DNA of 64,000 bases. It comes from Takakia lepidozioides (Eukaryota; Streptophyta; Takakiopsida; Takakiales; Takakiaceae). The translations under genes were made by a program, and so were the position numbers. How positions within the stretch are numbered: the first letter of the stretch is position 1; every line of letters begins with the position of its first letter. Shown one piece after another: positions 44,501 to 55,272 of this stretch. The stretch is taken from assembly GCA_030704615.1 (NCBI GenBank), contig CM060732.1, positions 37,863,053 to 37,927,052 of the forward strand, written 5' to 3'. The notes beneath the pieces are model-generated. The model did not search any database and was not told the origin of the DNA. It worked only from the letters and a program-made list of their open reading frames with translations.

Positions 44501-44681
44501 ATCTCCTATGCCGGAAAGATTACCTCGATATCAGCCTCCAGAAGGCCTCACTTATCCAGGTAATGATCAACCATCTCCGTCAACCAGAGACAGACCTCGG
44601 GCTCGTACACACAGCCCGCCACGAAACTCTCAACGTCAACAAGGTGCTCACTCACAAAGGGTTGCTACTCAGAAACAGTAA
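44501..44681 (+). pseudogene. Retroelement polyprotein C-terminus
   Basis: The frame PERLPRYQPPEGLTYPG, then RDRPRARTHSPPRNS ends at TAA 44679-44681, shortly before a polypurine tract and LTR start. It is Pro/Arg-rich with no domain. The start is in the gap. Confidence 0.4.
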
Positions 44682-44702
44682 ACCGTGAGGACACGGCTTT
44701 TT

Positions 44703-44719
44703 GAGGGAGGAAGGGGTAA
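44703..44719 (+). other. Polypurine tract before an LTR
   Basis: GAGGGAGGAAGGGGTAAA directly precedes TGTTAGAGGACTG. Purine tracts before TG prime plus-strand synthesis in LTR retrotransposons. This suggests that the LTR beginning at 44720 is a 3' LTR. Confidence 0.7.
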
Positions 44720-45650
44720 ATGTTAGAGGACTGTAGGGGACTTAGACACTTATACGGGATCTGTAGGGTACCCTTAATTTTTGCACAGACTGAGACAAAC
44801 AGGAACCTTAGGGGTGACAGCAGCGCACTGTAGAGGGGGGTTACATAGCCCACACAGCCGTCACAACCCACACAGCCAACACAGCCCGTCACAGTCGTCA
44901 CAGCCCACACAGCCGTCACAGCCCACACAGCCAACACATCCCGTCACAGTCGTCACAGCCCACACAGCCGTCACAGCCCACACAGCCCACACAGCCGTCA
45001 CAGTCGTCACAGCCCACACAGCCCACACAGCCCGTCACAGTCGTCACAGCAGACACAGCCCACACAGCCAGTCACAACCCGGCACAGCCACACAGCCAGT
45101 CACAGCCCGACACAGCCAAACACAGCCAGTCACCGCTTGACACAGCTGTCACGATAATAGGGAACGAAGAGTAGGACAGGGAACGACTGTGGGGAACAAC
45201 ACCAGTGAAGGGAACATGTTAGTTCACATACGACGGTTAGAGAGGGAAACGGTTAGAACCGCGGATAGGAGGATAAAGGGAAGAACGGGGAATGATGAGG
45301 GGATCATGATTATTATTATGGGAAGGAGGATTACGGAGTCATACGGGAGCGGAAGTCGGTGAGCACGATGAAGGAGGAAAGAGGATTAGTAGATGCTTGT
45401 TATATGCAAAGCTGTAGGGATATTGTAGAGGAGAATAGAGACACAATGGCTTCGGCCTGATACCTGATAAATCATAATCTGATACTTATACGATACAATC
45501 ACACTATGTAGAGAGATCTGAGTGAAGCTGTGGATTGAATGGAGGAGTGAAGGAAACCGATAAATTGATGAAGCAAACTGATACTTAATTATCAATGGTA
45601 AGGTAGCTAAGATGAATGCGGAAAAGGAAACAAATAGGAAACACCCCCAT
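44720..45650 (+). repeat. LTR with internal minisatellite
   Basis: The LTR begins TGTTAGAGGACTGTAGGGGA. The sequence CTTAATTTTTGCACAGACTG, AGGAACCTTAGGGGTGACAG recurs inverted at 55170-55272. Later shared text (AGAGACACAATGG, GATACAATCACACTATGTAG) lies at 45440-45520 and inverted at 54580-54660. The right border is not fixed. A polypurine tract precedes it and gag-protease sequence follows. Confidence 0.65.
44840..45145. repeat. CACAGCC minisatellite 2 (in LTR)
   Basis: This is a tandem array of TCACAGCCCACACAGCCGTC-like units. The inverted relative at 54930-55180 lies in another LTR copy, which shows that the array is part of the LTR. Confidence 0.9.
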
Positions 45651-45689
45651 GATACACTAGCTGTAGGTCATGACTGATTGTTCTGCGCG

Positions 45690-46635
45690 GGCTGAGTACT
45701 TAGAGATTTCCAACTCTTCTATCTTGGAGTTTCCGCCTCGGATAGCGAAGGGATGGGTGAGTAAAAGCCGCGCGACAAACATCAACCCAGAAACAAAGAA
45801 AGCACGAGATGCCACAATTGCAAGAAAGAGGGACACTGGAAACATGAATGTCAGTTGCGAATCAAGCATGAGACAGAATTGGGAAATATGGAAGCCGGAC
45901 CAAGTATAGCCATAAGTGTGGTAACCCCTGTAGTGGATACTCTTGCGGTAACCCAAACTCAGGCCAAGAAACAGAAACCTCCAGATAAGGAGATTGAAGA
46001 AGAACGGAAACAATATCCAGAAAGTGCAGCATGGCAGGAGGAAAAGAGCTTACACCAAGAAGTCAGTAAAACCATAGCTCAAATGCAAGAGGGAACCCAT
46101 ATACCTTCTGGAGAGCCAAATCCAAATAAGCAAATCAGACCAACGGTGAAGACCATGAATACAACCACGGAAACAGAATTGGCCGAAGTAATCTGCCAGA
46201 CCAAGACCCAAATTACCATTGGACAATTATTAAAAATTGCTCCACATTGCAAGAAAACTTTATTTTGGGCAATCGAGGCATTGACCCCCACACCAAAACA
46301 AAAACCAACACCAGAGGTTTACACGATTAAAACCACAACTATACGACAAACTCCAGATTACGACGAAGTAGTACCCGTAATACAAGTACATATTGGACGG
46401 AAGATGGTAACAAATGTACTCATCGATGGAGGATTAGGAGTGAATATCATGACAGAAAAGATGAAGAAGTCATTAGGATTGGGGCACATGGAACCTGCTC
46501 CATTCACGGTACGAATGGCTGATCAACGAAAAGTGCAGCCATTAGGGATCATCAGACGACTTGCAATGGAAGTAGCAGGACTGGTATACGAAATATCAGT
46601 AACCATTCTCAGAATGGAGGAATTTGCTCCATACT
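45690..46635 (+). pseudogene. Gypsy A gag zinc knuckle and protease, forward strand
   Basis: RCHNCKKEGHWKHEC (about 45805-45850) is a CCHC zinc knuckle. Further on, AEVICQTKTQITIGQLLKIA and VLIDGGLGVNIMTEKMKKSL (about 46410-46475) give a retropepsin-like DGG site, and FTVRMADQRKVQPLGIIR follows. The protein is a close relative of the minus-strand gypsy B gag-protease at 52066-53015. It breaks off near 46635, in the middle of the protease, and abuts the 3' end of gypsy B in inverted orientation. Confidence 0.75.
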
Positions 46636-46639
46636 CCGT

Positions 46640-47216
46640 TGGTATCATTGGCGCAGCCCGTGACTGCTTTTGCGTTTCAACATGCAAATCGTGCTGCAAT
46701 GGTTTGTCATGGATACCACTGTACCTCTTCAACTTATTGGCATTGACTCTTCCCAACATCTCATTGTTAATGGTTTGTAACATGGCTGTGTTGTTATCAT
46801 ACATCTTCTGTATGACATAAGGTCCTTTCCATGGTGATTTAAGCTTAGAAACTTTAATCTTCCCCTTCTTCTGCAACCAGAGAACCAAATCTCCCGTCTT
46901 AAAAGTCTTTAATTTGCCTTCATCAAACTGTTCCTTCCTCTTCATCTGAATTCTGGTCATGTTATCAGCTACATCAGCTCGTACTTCTTCCACATGGTAT
47001 AATTCATGTTTCCTGACCTTAATTGAATCTTCCAATTCCATTCTCTTTCCCCATTCCGTTCTCATGGTAGGTAACAAGAATTCCACTGGAAGTAAAGCTT
47101 CCATGCCATACACTAATTGGAATGGTGTATACTTAGTGGTGACTTTATATGAAGTCCTGTATGACCACAAAGCTGTCAGCAGCTTTGTATCCCAATCCGT
47201 TCTGTTTGCATTGACT
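46640..47216 (-). pseudogene. Gypsy B integrase C-terminal part
   Basis: The frame has WDTKLLTALWSYRTSYKVTT, YTPFQLVYGMEALLPVEF, then GDLVLWLQKKGKIKVSKLKS, PWKGPYVI and ANKLKRY, the usual region after the catalytic core, including a GPY/F-like PWKGPYVI motif. It starts at the insert border and so lacks the core, which lies beyond 49483. Confidence 0.85.
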
Positions 47217-47754
47217 TGTAGTGTGAAAAGAAGGGGCGTGAATCCCCTTCTGGGTGATTCTAATCTGTACTCCTCCCCAGTTGAAGTCAAAGCAAAAGGA
47301 AGGAACGTTCTAGTGATCCAACCATCTTCACATGGTTGTGGGTTTCCCTCAATTCGTTCGTGATCAGAGTTCATGCAATCCTCATCCACGCTGCAGCGGA
47401 AGAGAAGACATGGATGGGGAGTTTTGAATTGTTCTTGCTCTTGGTTCTACTTTTACACAACAGCCTTTGCCCTATGATCACAGCGCCAGCAGTGCTGCCA
47501 TGATCTTTTCAGGTGATGCAACCAGCCCTATGACAGCGATAAACACGACCCTTAATGTGAAGCTCCCTTGAGCAGTGACACGTCGGAAGCCCCCTTTGTA
47601 ATGGTGGTTCAGGTTTAGAGGGTGGCAGCTCAGATCTGCCATGAACTGCAGGGCCACTGGTCTCTTTCAGGGTTCATGTTTCCTTCATCTCATCTCCCCA
47701 AATTGGCCATCCCCCATCAACCCCAATTACTGAGCAGCTCTCTCCCTTCCCAAA

Positions 47755-47798
<44 letters not shown>

Positions 47799-47929
47799 GG
47801 TCTACAGGTTCCTCACTTCTTCAACAGCAGCATATCTACCATGCAATGCAATGCACACTCAGCCAGGCATCCAGTGCACCCAGCCTTGAAATCATCCTCG
47901 GTCACACAAGACATAACCATCCCATTCAT

Positions 47930-47977
<48 letters not shown>

Positions 47978-49483
47978 CCAATGTCCAACCCTTCACACTA
48001 CCTTTTTCCAAAAGAGGCCATTGCCCAAACAGCTCTCAACCTTTCTACAGGTTTCAACCAAATACCCCAACAACCCTCTTTTCCCTTCAACTGTGAACCT
48101 CAGTTGTTCATACCCTGAGACCATACTGGAATTCAGTTCCAAAAGCAAATCAGTGTCGGTGTTGCTTCCCCATCCACATTATCCTTACTCTATTTTCAAC
48201 AGTTCTAACTAACCCTCATTGGTGTATGCAATCAGGCAAGCTAGGTCTACATTGGTTCCAGTGTACCAATACCCAGGGCAGCATTGTGTGCAGGTTCATA
48301 ACACTGAAACAAAGAACAAGAATGAAGACAGACAGTGACCGTTCTGATTCAGTGACAAGCAGTCTCTTCCCCCACTCATTTCTCCTACTGACACTATGAC
48401 ATCAGGTGCATCCATCTTTTCCCTATCCTGGTTTGAAGTCCAGAGTCTCCATTCCATTTCCAAAACCTTTTTCCTTCATCACATATCTCTACCTCCTTCT
48501 CTTCTACAAAGAGCCAGTCCTAAATCCACATCAAAACGATTTCTAAGTCTCCCCCCAAAAACCCCCGAAAACCGAAGCCCACAGTCTACGAACTTATCTG
48601 TTTTATCCTCCAGCGAAGCGGTGGATCTGCCTGCCAAGATGGCACCTCACCATCGCCTGTCAGCAGCCACTTCAACCTATTCTCCTTGTCTTGATTCCAG
48701 TATTTATCATGCCATGATGGCTCCTCTTCATCCTATGGAACATCCTGTGGCTTGCCAACTAAATACTCTATCCTTCTATGCGTGCAATTCTTCCCTAAGA
48801 ATTGACATGGTCCTATAGTAAGAAGACACAAAAGCAGCTATAAGCTTTGATTACAGATAACTTGAGTTGCCATCCAGCCAGCACTTCACATGCCTCATCT
48901 CCTCCATTGATTGTGCCCACAACTCACTTCCTTGTGCTTCCGGCAGCTGGCCGTTTTCCTTGCTTGCTCATCTGCCCATAACTGTTCTCTTCAAGTCAAT
49001 GGCGACAGCGGTGGCGTGCTGCTCTTCTTACATGCTCCTACTCCAGGAATTGATCATCACTACGAGAAAAGCGGCACCGCTTCCCTTTACACAGAATACC
49101 AAGCAGAAGCACTTAATGCCGCTCTCTAAACCAAGCAGAGTCCCATAGCGTAGGTACAACCTCCCAAAAACAGACTGCCCTGCCAACCCCACTGCTCCAG
49201 CAGCTGCTAAGAGTTGCCCGTCATCTTCCTCTTCGTTTTCCTCAACCCACGTTTCTAGGTTAAACACCTGGGATGAAAACGTTCATCCTACGGATGAAAA
49301 TACGCATGGTCATGACTTAGCCATTTTTATCCTGGCAAAGCATAAGCACAGTATGCCCATGAAATTACCTGCATGCAGGGATATATCCCTCCTGCAGTTG
49401 TACCCGGGCACTCCCGTTGTAGTGATGCAGAATCTTAATGGTAAAACAAATTTTTTATGTCACTCCCCTGCATTCACACTACA
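47217..49483. mobile_element. 2.27-kb TG...CA insert, copy 2
   Basis: The ends TGTAGTGTGAAAAGAAGGGG and CATTCACACTACA and the 4-bp duplication GACT (47213-47216, 49484-49487) match the design of copy 1 (33390-35560). Internal words such as AAGCGGTGG(A/G)T and ATGGCACCTCACCAT are shared by both copies. Two (CT)n tracts occur at 47761-47792 and 47935-47973. No gene was recognised. Confidence 0.8.
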
Positions 49484-51417
49484 GACTATCTTAGCCAAGA
49501 TAGTACATAGTATTTTGTTGGTAGCCTCTGCCTGCCCATTACCTTGTGGGTAATACGTTCTACTCTTCCTATGCACAATCATGAACTCTTTAGTCAATAG
49601 ATCAATGGTCTCATTAATGAAGTGACTTCCCTGATCACTGATAAATTCCAAGGGACAGCCAAATCGGGTAATTATGTTCTCATACAGGAACCTTGTTGTG
49701 GACTTGGCTGTGTTGTCCCTCAAAGCTTTAGCTTCCACCCACTTCGTAGTATAATCAGTGGCTGTAATTATATACTTGTTCTGCGTATTCTTGGCCGGTG
49801 GGTTAATTGGTCCAACAAAGTCTAGTCCCCATTTCTGAAATGGTTCAGTAGGCATCGTAGGATGCAAAGCCATCTTTCCAGATCTCTGCAAAGGTCCTAG
49901 CCTCTGACATTCATCACAACTCTGACAATACTTGTGTACATCTTTGAACAAAGTAGGCCACCAGTAACCCGCAAGTAGTATCTTCCTACTAGTAGTCTCT
50001 TCTCCAAAATGACCTCCAGCCACTCCTTTATGAACTTCCTCCAAAACTTTATTCACTTCATGGTGGTACAAGCATCGTTTAAGTACTCCATCAGGTCCTA
50101 GCTTATACATTCTGCCCCCTACCATAGTATAAGGTAAAGCCTTGATAGCGATTCTCTTCCTCTGCTCCTTACCATAACTAGGTGGGCACTGACCATGAGT
50201 AAGGTAGTATCTGATTGGCCACTGCCAATCTAACCATTCATCTGCACTTCCTTGCACCTCCATTGCAAATAAACTCGCATCAGGTAATTGGTCGTCTACT
50301 CCTGTGGCGGCCTCTCCTGTTGTTAGGCATGACAAATGATCTGCCACAAGATGCAAACGGCTAGGCTTGTAAACAACTTCGAACTCAAACTCGTGCAAGA
50401 TTATTAACCACCTCGTTATCCTTCCACTTATCAAAGGTTTGTTCACCAGATATATCAGAGCCTGGTGATCCACATAAAACATAAACTTTCTTCCCAATAG
50501 GTAATGCCTGAATTTCTTGACTGCATAAATCATTGCCAGTGCTTCTCTTTCAGTTGTGCTATAGTTCCTTTCAGCACTGTTCATCAACCTGCTAGCATAG
50601 TACACAGGTGAATCTATATTTCCTGTAACATTTTGGGCTAACACTGCTCCCAACGCTTCTCCTGAGGCATCACAGTGAACATGAAATACTACATGCCAGT
50701 GAGGGTTAATCAGCACAGGTGTAGTTGTTACTGACAATGTAAGTTCCTCAAAAGCCTGTTGACATTCAGCTGTCCATGCAAACACTGCATCTTTCTTCAG
50801 AAGCTTGCTCAATGGTGCTGCTATCTGTGCATACCTTTTGACAAATCTTTTGTAATAACTGGTTTGTCCAAGGAATCTCCTTAGACTCTTAACATTTACT
50901 GGTGGTGGTGAGGCTTTAATGGCCTCTGTCTTCCTGGGATCCATAAGAAGTCCTCTCTTACACACAATGTATCCCAGAAGCACCCCTGAGTTCACACAGA
51001 AAGTACACTTCTCTGGATTCAGGCCCAGACCTCTCATTCTGCATCTGGCCAAACATAACTCCAATTTATGCAAGTGCTCATTCTTAGAGTTGTACACACT
51101 GAAATCATCCAAGAACACCTGCATGAAATCATCTAGATACTCATGAAAAGATTCACTTATCACTCTCTGAAAGGTTGCTGGTGCATTACAAAGACCAAAA
51201 GGCATGACTTTGTATGCATAAGCACCCCAGTCTGTGATGAAAGCCGTCTTTCCCTTGTCTTCTTCTGCCACTTGCACTTGATTATAACCACTGAAGCCAT
51301 CCATGAATGAGTACATCTCATGGCCTGCCACAGTGTCCAATACCGCTTCTGTGAATGGCAAAGGGAAAGGATCTTTCTTCGTGCAAGCATTCAACTCCTT
51401 ATAGTTCACACAAACTC
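49484..51417 (-). CDS. Gypsy B pol: reverse transcriptase, RNase H, integrase core
   Basis: The frame has [52 protein letters not shown] and VFLDDFSVY (the FLDD catalytic box). RNase H follows with [35 protein letters not shown] and YVDHQAL. The integrase has an HHCC finger ([19 protein letters not shown]) and the DDE residues in [18 protein letters not shown] and [14 protein letters not shown]. These catalytic residues are visible. The frame ends at the insert border. Plant Tat/Athila elements have this pattern. Confidence 0.93.
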
Positions 51418-51972
51418 TCAGTTACCATTCTTCTTGGGAACTATCACAATGGGTGACAACCAAGTTGTATACTCTATCGGGTATATAAACTTAGCCTCAG
51501 CCAACTTCTTGATCTCTTCTCCAACCTTTTGTGCATAGTTGGGATTCATTCTGTACCTTGCTTGTTTGATTGGTACTGACCCTGGTTCCAGTTCAATCTT
51601 ATGCTGACAGATCTCAGGTGGTATCCTTTTTAGATCCTCGCAGCTCCAAGCAAATACATCTTTGTATTTGATGAACAAACTCTTAGCTTCCTCAAAGAAT
51701 TCTGGCTCCAAATCAGCCCCTACCTTCACCATCCTCGGTTCCTCTTCAGTTCCCACATTCACTTCTCTCACCTGCTCATCAGCTGTGATTGTCCAACCAG
51801 TCACCACTTCATCCTGTAAACTCACAGTGGCTGGTTCCTCTAGGATTTCCATTTCTCCTTCTCTTTCTTCATAAAAATGTGGTGGGTAACTGCTTATTTC
51901 TCCTTCAATTGGTGTTGCTGTCACTACACCACAACAGATACCTTTTAAACAACTTAGGCCTTCCAGCTGCAT
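51418..51972 (-). CDS. Gypsy B pol N-terminal part
   Basis: The frame has [59 protein letters not shown] and IVPKKNGN and leads directly into the RT. The stop after PKKNGN and the frame change to [14 protein letters not shown] are the only damage in this part. Confidence 0.9.
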   Translation of the reverse strand: MQLEGLSCLKGICCGVVTATPIEGEISSYPPHFYEEREGEMEILEEPATVSLQDEVVTGWTITADEQVREVNVGTEEEPRMVKVGADLEPEFFEEAKSLFIKYKDVFAWSCEDLKRIPPEICQHKIELEPGSVPIKQARYRMNPNYAQKVGEEIKKLAEAKFIYPIEYTTWLSPIVIVPKKNGN

Positions 51973-52065
51973 CTCTGCAACCTGCTCCCACTCTAGGTGT
52001 GCAGCAAATAGGGTAGCTTCCTGCTCCTCATCCAGTCTTCCCCTCCAGTCATACTCCCTGACCCC

Positions 52066-52539
52066 TCAAGGTCTTCTCGTAGCAGGTAATCTACTAGATT
52101 TCTTAGTGGTAATTTGTATCTTGTGCATCCCCTTATGCACAGTTAGTAACTGGGAATTCCAGTCATGGAATACCCTGGCCTGTTTCAGCCACGGACATCC
52201 CAATAATAAGGAGTAAGCCTCCATGACTTCATCCATTTTCAACACAGTTACTGTGATCATAAATATCATCTTTTGAATCTGTATCTTAACTCCTCTTATC
52301 AATCCCAATGGCTGTACACTTCTTTGATCTGCCATTGTTACTGTAAATGGGGCTGGTTTCATGTTACTTAGACCAAGCTTCTGTCTTAATTGGTCTGTCA
52401 TGATATTCACTCCAGAGCCTCCATCTATCAGTACATCAGTTAGTTCTGTGCTTCCAATTCTCAATTGGATTATTGGCATAGAATCATCAAAGTCCATGAC
52501 TGTTTTTCGCCCTTCCGGCTTCACATTATAACTGGTCAC
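52066..52539 (-). CDS. Gypsy B aspartic protease
   Basis: MPIIQLRIGSTELTDVLIDG, GSGVNIMTDQLRQKLGL contains the DGG(S) active site of plant gypsy proteases. FTVTMADQRSVQPLGLIRGV and LLLGCPWLKQARVFHDW follow. It cuts the polyprotein in intact elements. Confidence 0.87.
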   Translation of the reverse strand: MTSYNVKPEGRKTVMDFDDSMPIIQLRIGSTELTDVLIDGGSGVNIMTDQLRQKLGLSNMKPAPFTVTMADQRSVQPLGLIRGVKIQIQKMIFMITVTVLKMDEVMEAYSLLLGCPWLKQARVFHDWNSQLLTVHKGMHKIQITTKKSSRLPATRRP

Positions 52540-52547
52540 CTTGTTGT

Positions 52548-53690
52548 TCAGGTCTGTGTTTCCTGTTGTCTACAATAAGGTGCCACAGCCAATAGCTGTC
52601 CAATGGTAATCTCTGCTTTGGACTGGCATATTACTTCAGCCAAAGTCCCTTCATTACTCTGCATGTCTGCAGCTTCTTTCTTCCCTTCATCCTCACTCAC
52701 TTCCTCTTCTCCATCAGAATCAGAGGAATCTGCCATAGGAATATCAGTACTCTTCTGCATTTCCCTTATGGTATCTGCCACTTCCTTGTGCAGTTCCTTC
52801 TCATCTCTCCAAGCCTCATCATCTTCAGGCACATCACTGCCATCTTCATTATCATCATCTTCCTCAACCACTGGAGGTATTAGTTTGGCTTTGCTTCTTG
52901 TTACTATCATTGTACTTACTTTTGGTACAACACATGGCCTAACCATGTGAGCTGCCACCACTGGGCCCTCATTCACAGGAGCTCTCATCTCATTCTGGTG
53001 TCTGATCCAGAACAAACAGACTGCCTTGCGATGTCCTGGCTGATTACAATAGTAACACAGTTCTTCACCATTGGGTCCTCACCCTTGGTCTGTTCTAGGA
53101 TTATTTCTGTAATCCTGATTCCCTGGCTAGTAATTCCCCCTTGGATTACCCTGATAGTTGGCCCTGGAATTTCATTGGTAATTCCCTCTTGGATTACCTC
53201 TCCCTTCCATACCATTGTTATAACCACCAGGCCTACCATAGTGGTCCTGATCACTGTTTCTTCTTGGCTAGGGCTGCACTTGATGCACCCTTACTTGCCT
53301 AGGTTCTGTAACTGCTGTCCTTCTGTTGTAGTAACAATTCTCAGTAGAATGGTTATCCATTTTACAGATAGTACAGTGTTTCTCCTTCATGTGGCATTCA
53401 GTGGTGGTATGGCCTTCATTCTGACACTTTGCACACCAAACACCCTTCCTCCAATGTGTTGCAGCCTCTGTGGCATACTTCTTGAAGATTTCTTCTAATC
53501 TTTTCTCATAGTTATCCCTCTTCAACTTCTCTTTTCTCTTACTCTTCCTTTTCAGTTCTTGCTCTTCTTCTTCATCTGACTCATCCTCAGAGTCCTCATC
53601 ATCCATTTTCTCTCTCCTGAGCATTCCCAATTGCTCAATTCTGTTAGCTCTTTCAAATGCCTCCTCCATTGTATTATGGGGTAACATATC
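52548..53690 (-). pseudogene. Gypsy B gag with zinc knuckles
   Basis: From 53690 down: AFERANRIEQLGMLRREKMD, an acidic stretch (EDSEDESDEEEE), CAKCQNEGHTTTECHM and CTICKMDNHSTENCYYN (53440-53320), then Gly/Arg-rich text, a third knuckle CYYCNQPGHRKAVC (about 53060-53010) and an acidic linker (EEDDDNEDGSD). The N-terminal gag is missing where a MULE fragment joins at 53690. Frame changes lie near 53270. Confidence 0.8.
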
Positions 53691-54575
53691 CGTGCAGCAG
53701 GATTTCGAATGGTGCAACGCACAGACATCCCGGCCCACGCATTTCCGGTTCCTCAGACCTAGCCATTGCAGACTGCTCGGTCCAGTAGAGACGGATTGGA
53801 CAATTCTGCACATCCCACAATGCGATTCGGAAGAGTGAAGAGACAACACCCTCCCAACAAGTTGAATGAGACTCGGATTGCCAATGCTCTTGGGATGGCT
53901 TGCACTATTCAGAGCTCCGTGGACGTACCCCCACCCGGCCTTGGGCGTGTGTATCGGATGGCAATGGCCGGCTCGGCTGTACGCGACGATGTATACCCAA
54001 TTTACGATTGGAGTAGAGCCGACTTGCAATTGTACGGACTTCTCGTTGATGGAAGCAAAGAAGGGTTCGAAGTATTATCCGTGCAAGCATCTGTATTACA
54101 TTTACCTGAAGAGGTTGAGGATGAACGTGACTATTGATGACTTTATTCATGCACCGGCGTTGAGCGTGAACGAGCTGCACAAACTCCTCTTTAGGGATTC
54201 CAGAAATCATTGATGGGGCAAAGGGAATCCTCCATATGGATATTTTCAATTGCATTTTGCTGTATCAGACTTTTTTTTTGCAGTGTAATGAAATGCACCC
54301 CAAAACTCCTGGAATGAGGCAATATTCCATTCAAACTGAGATCTAACAGAAGCAGTTGTGGGGCCATTTCTGGAAAAATGGCGCCGAATTTCTCTTTTTG
54401 GGGCCGAAAACTGGCTAAGTCCCAACATGCACTGGTACCTGTGTCTGGGAAAATGGCGCCGAATTTCTCTTTTTTGGGCCAAAAACTGGCTAAGTCCCAA
54501 CATGCACTAGTACCATGTCTGGAAAAATGGCGCCGAATTACCTGTCATGAGGGGACCTATAGCCGCGGAAGTGTC
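53691..54575 (+). mobile_element. MULE-5 internal fragment (SWIM and array, no ends)
   Basis: The sequence from GCAGCAGGATTTCGAATGG to CCTATAGCCGCGGA matches MULE-1 (about 13474-14560) with few differences, but its array has three units instead of six and no terminal repeat is present on either side. A one-base insertion near 54000 breaks the SWIM frame. It sits between gypsy B gag and an LTR of the same element family. Confidence 0.83.
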
Positions 54576-55272
54576 TCTCTACACAGTATGTTTGTATCGA
54601 TTCAGTATCAGATTAAGATTAATCATGTATCATGCCTATGCCATGGTGTCTCTATTTTATCTACTGTATAATTTTACAGCTTGCATGAACTAAGCCTCAT
54701 TCAAGTCATCATCTCCTCTTCACTGTTTCCGCTCTCCGTTACGTCTCCTCCTCTCCTGAACAAGTCGCCCTCCTCAAGAAGTGATCCCCTTCCTGTTGCC
54801 GCTCTGCCTAATCTACCCGCAAGCTGTTCTAGCCACCTAACTAACTAACCGTCACCCCTGAAGTAACACGTTCCCTCTACAAATGTCGTTCCCACACAGT
54901 CGTTCCCTGCCATTGATAACTGTTCCCCATGCACTGTGACAGGTTGTGTCAAGCTGTGCCGAGCTGTGACTGGCTGTGTAAAGCTGTGTCGGGTTGTGAC
55001 TGGCTGTGTCTAGCTGTGATAGACCGTGACGGGCTGTGTAAAGTTGTGTCGGGCTGTGACTGGCTGTGCGAAGCTGTGTCGGGCTGTGTGAAGCTGTGTC
55101 GGATTGTGACTGGATGTGCGAAGCTGTGTCGGGCTGTGATAGACTGTGACGGGCTGTGTAAATCTGTGTCCTGCCACCCCTAAGGCTCCTGTTGGTCTCA
55201 GTCTGCGCAAAAATTAAGGGTACCCCACAGAACCCATAAAAGCGTCTAAGTCCCAAGCAGCCCTCTAACAGA
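54576..55272 (-). repeat. LTR fragment, minus strand (probable gypsy B 5' LTR)
   Basis: On the minus strand it starts TGTTAGAGGGCTGCTTGGG at 55272 and includes CTTAATTTTTGCGCAGACTG. It carries a CACAGCC-type minisatellite (54930-55180) and matches the LTR at 44720 onward. It is cut at 54576 by the MULE-5 fragment, and on the other side it joins CACTA sequence directly, so the retroelement was inserted into the CACTA copy. Confidence 0.72.
54930..55180. repeat. CACAGCC minisatellite 3 (inverted, in LTR)
   Basis: Repeats of GCTGTGTCGGGCTGTGAC-type words, the reverse complement of the array at 44840-45145. Confidence 0.88.

Larger units (their letters stand above)
46640..53690 (-). mobile_element. 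Gypsy B: Tat/Athila-like Ty3/gypsy element with all pol domains
   Basis: The element runs on the minus strand with gag, protease, reverse transcriptase, RNase H and integrase in gypsy order. Its integrase is interrupted by a 2.27-kb insert (47217-49483). The 5' start of gag is replaced by a MULE fragment at 53690. An LTR piece of the same orientation lies beyond it (54576-55272). At 46635 it joins gypsy A head to head. A frame change near 51420 separates the RT N-terminus from the rest. Confidence 0.85.
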
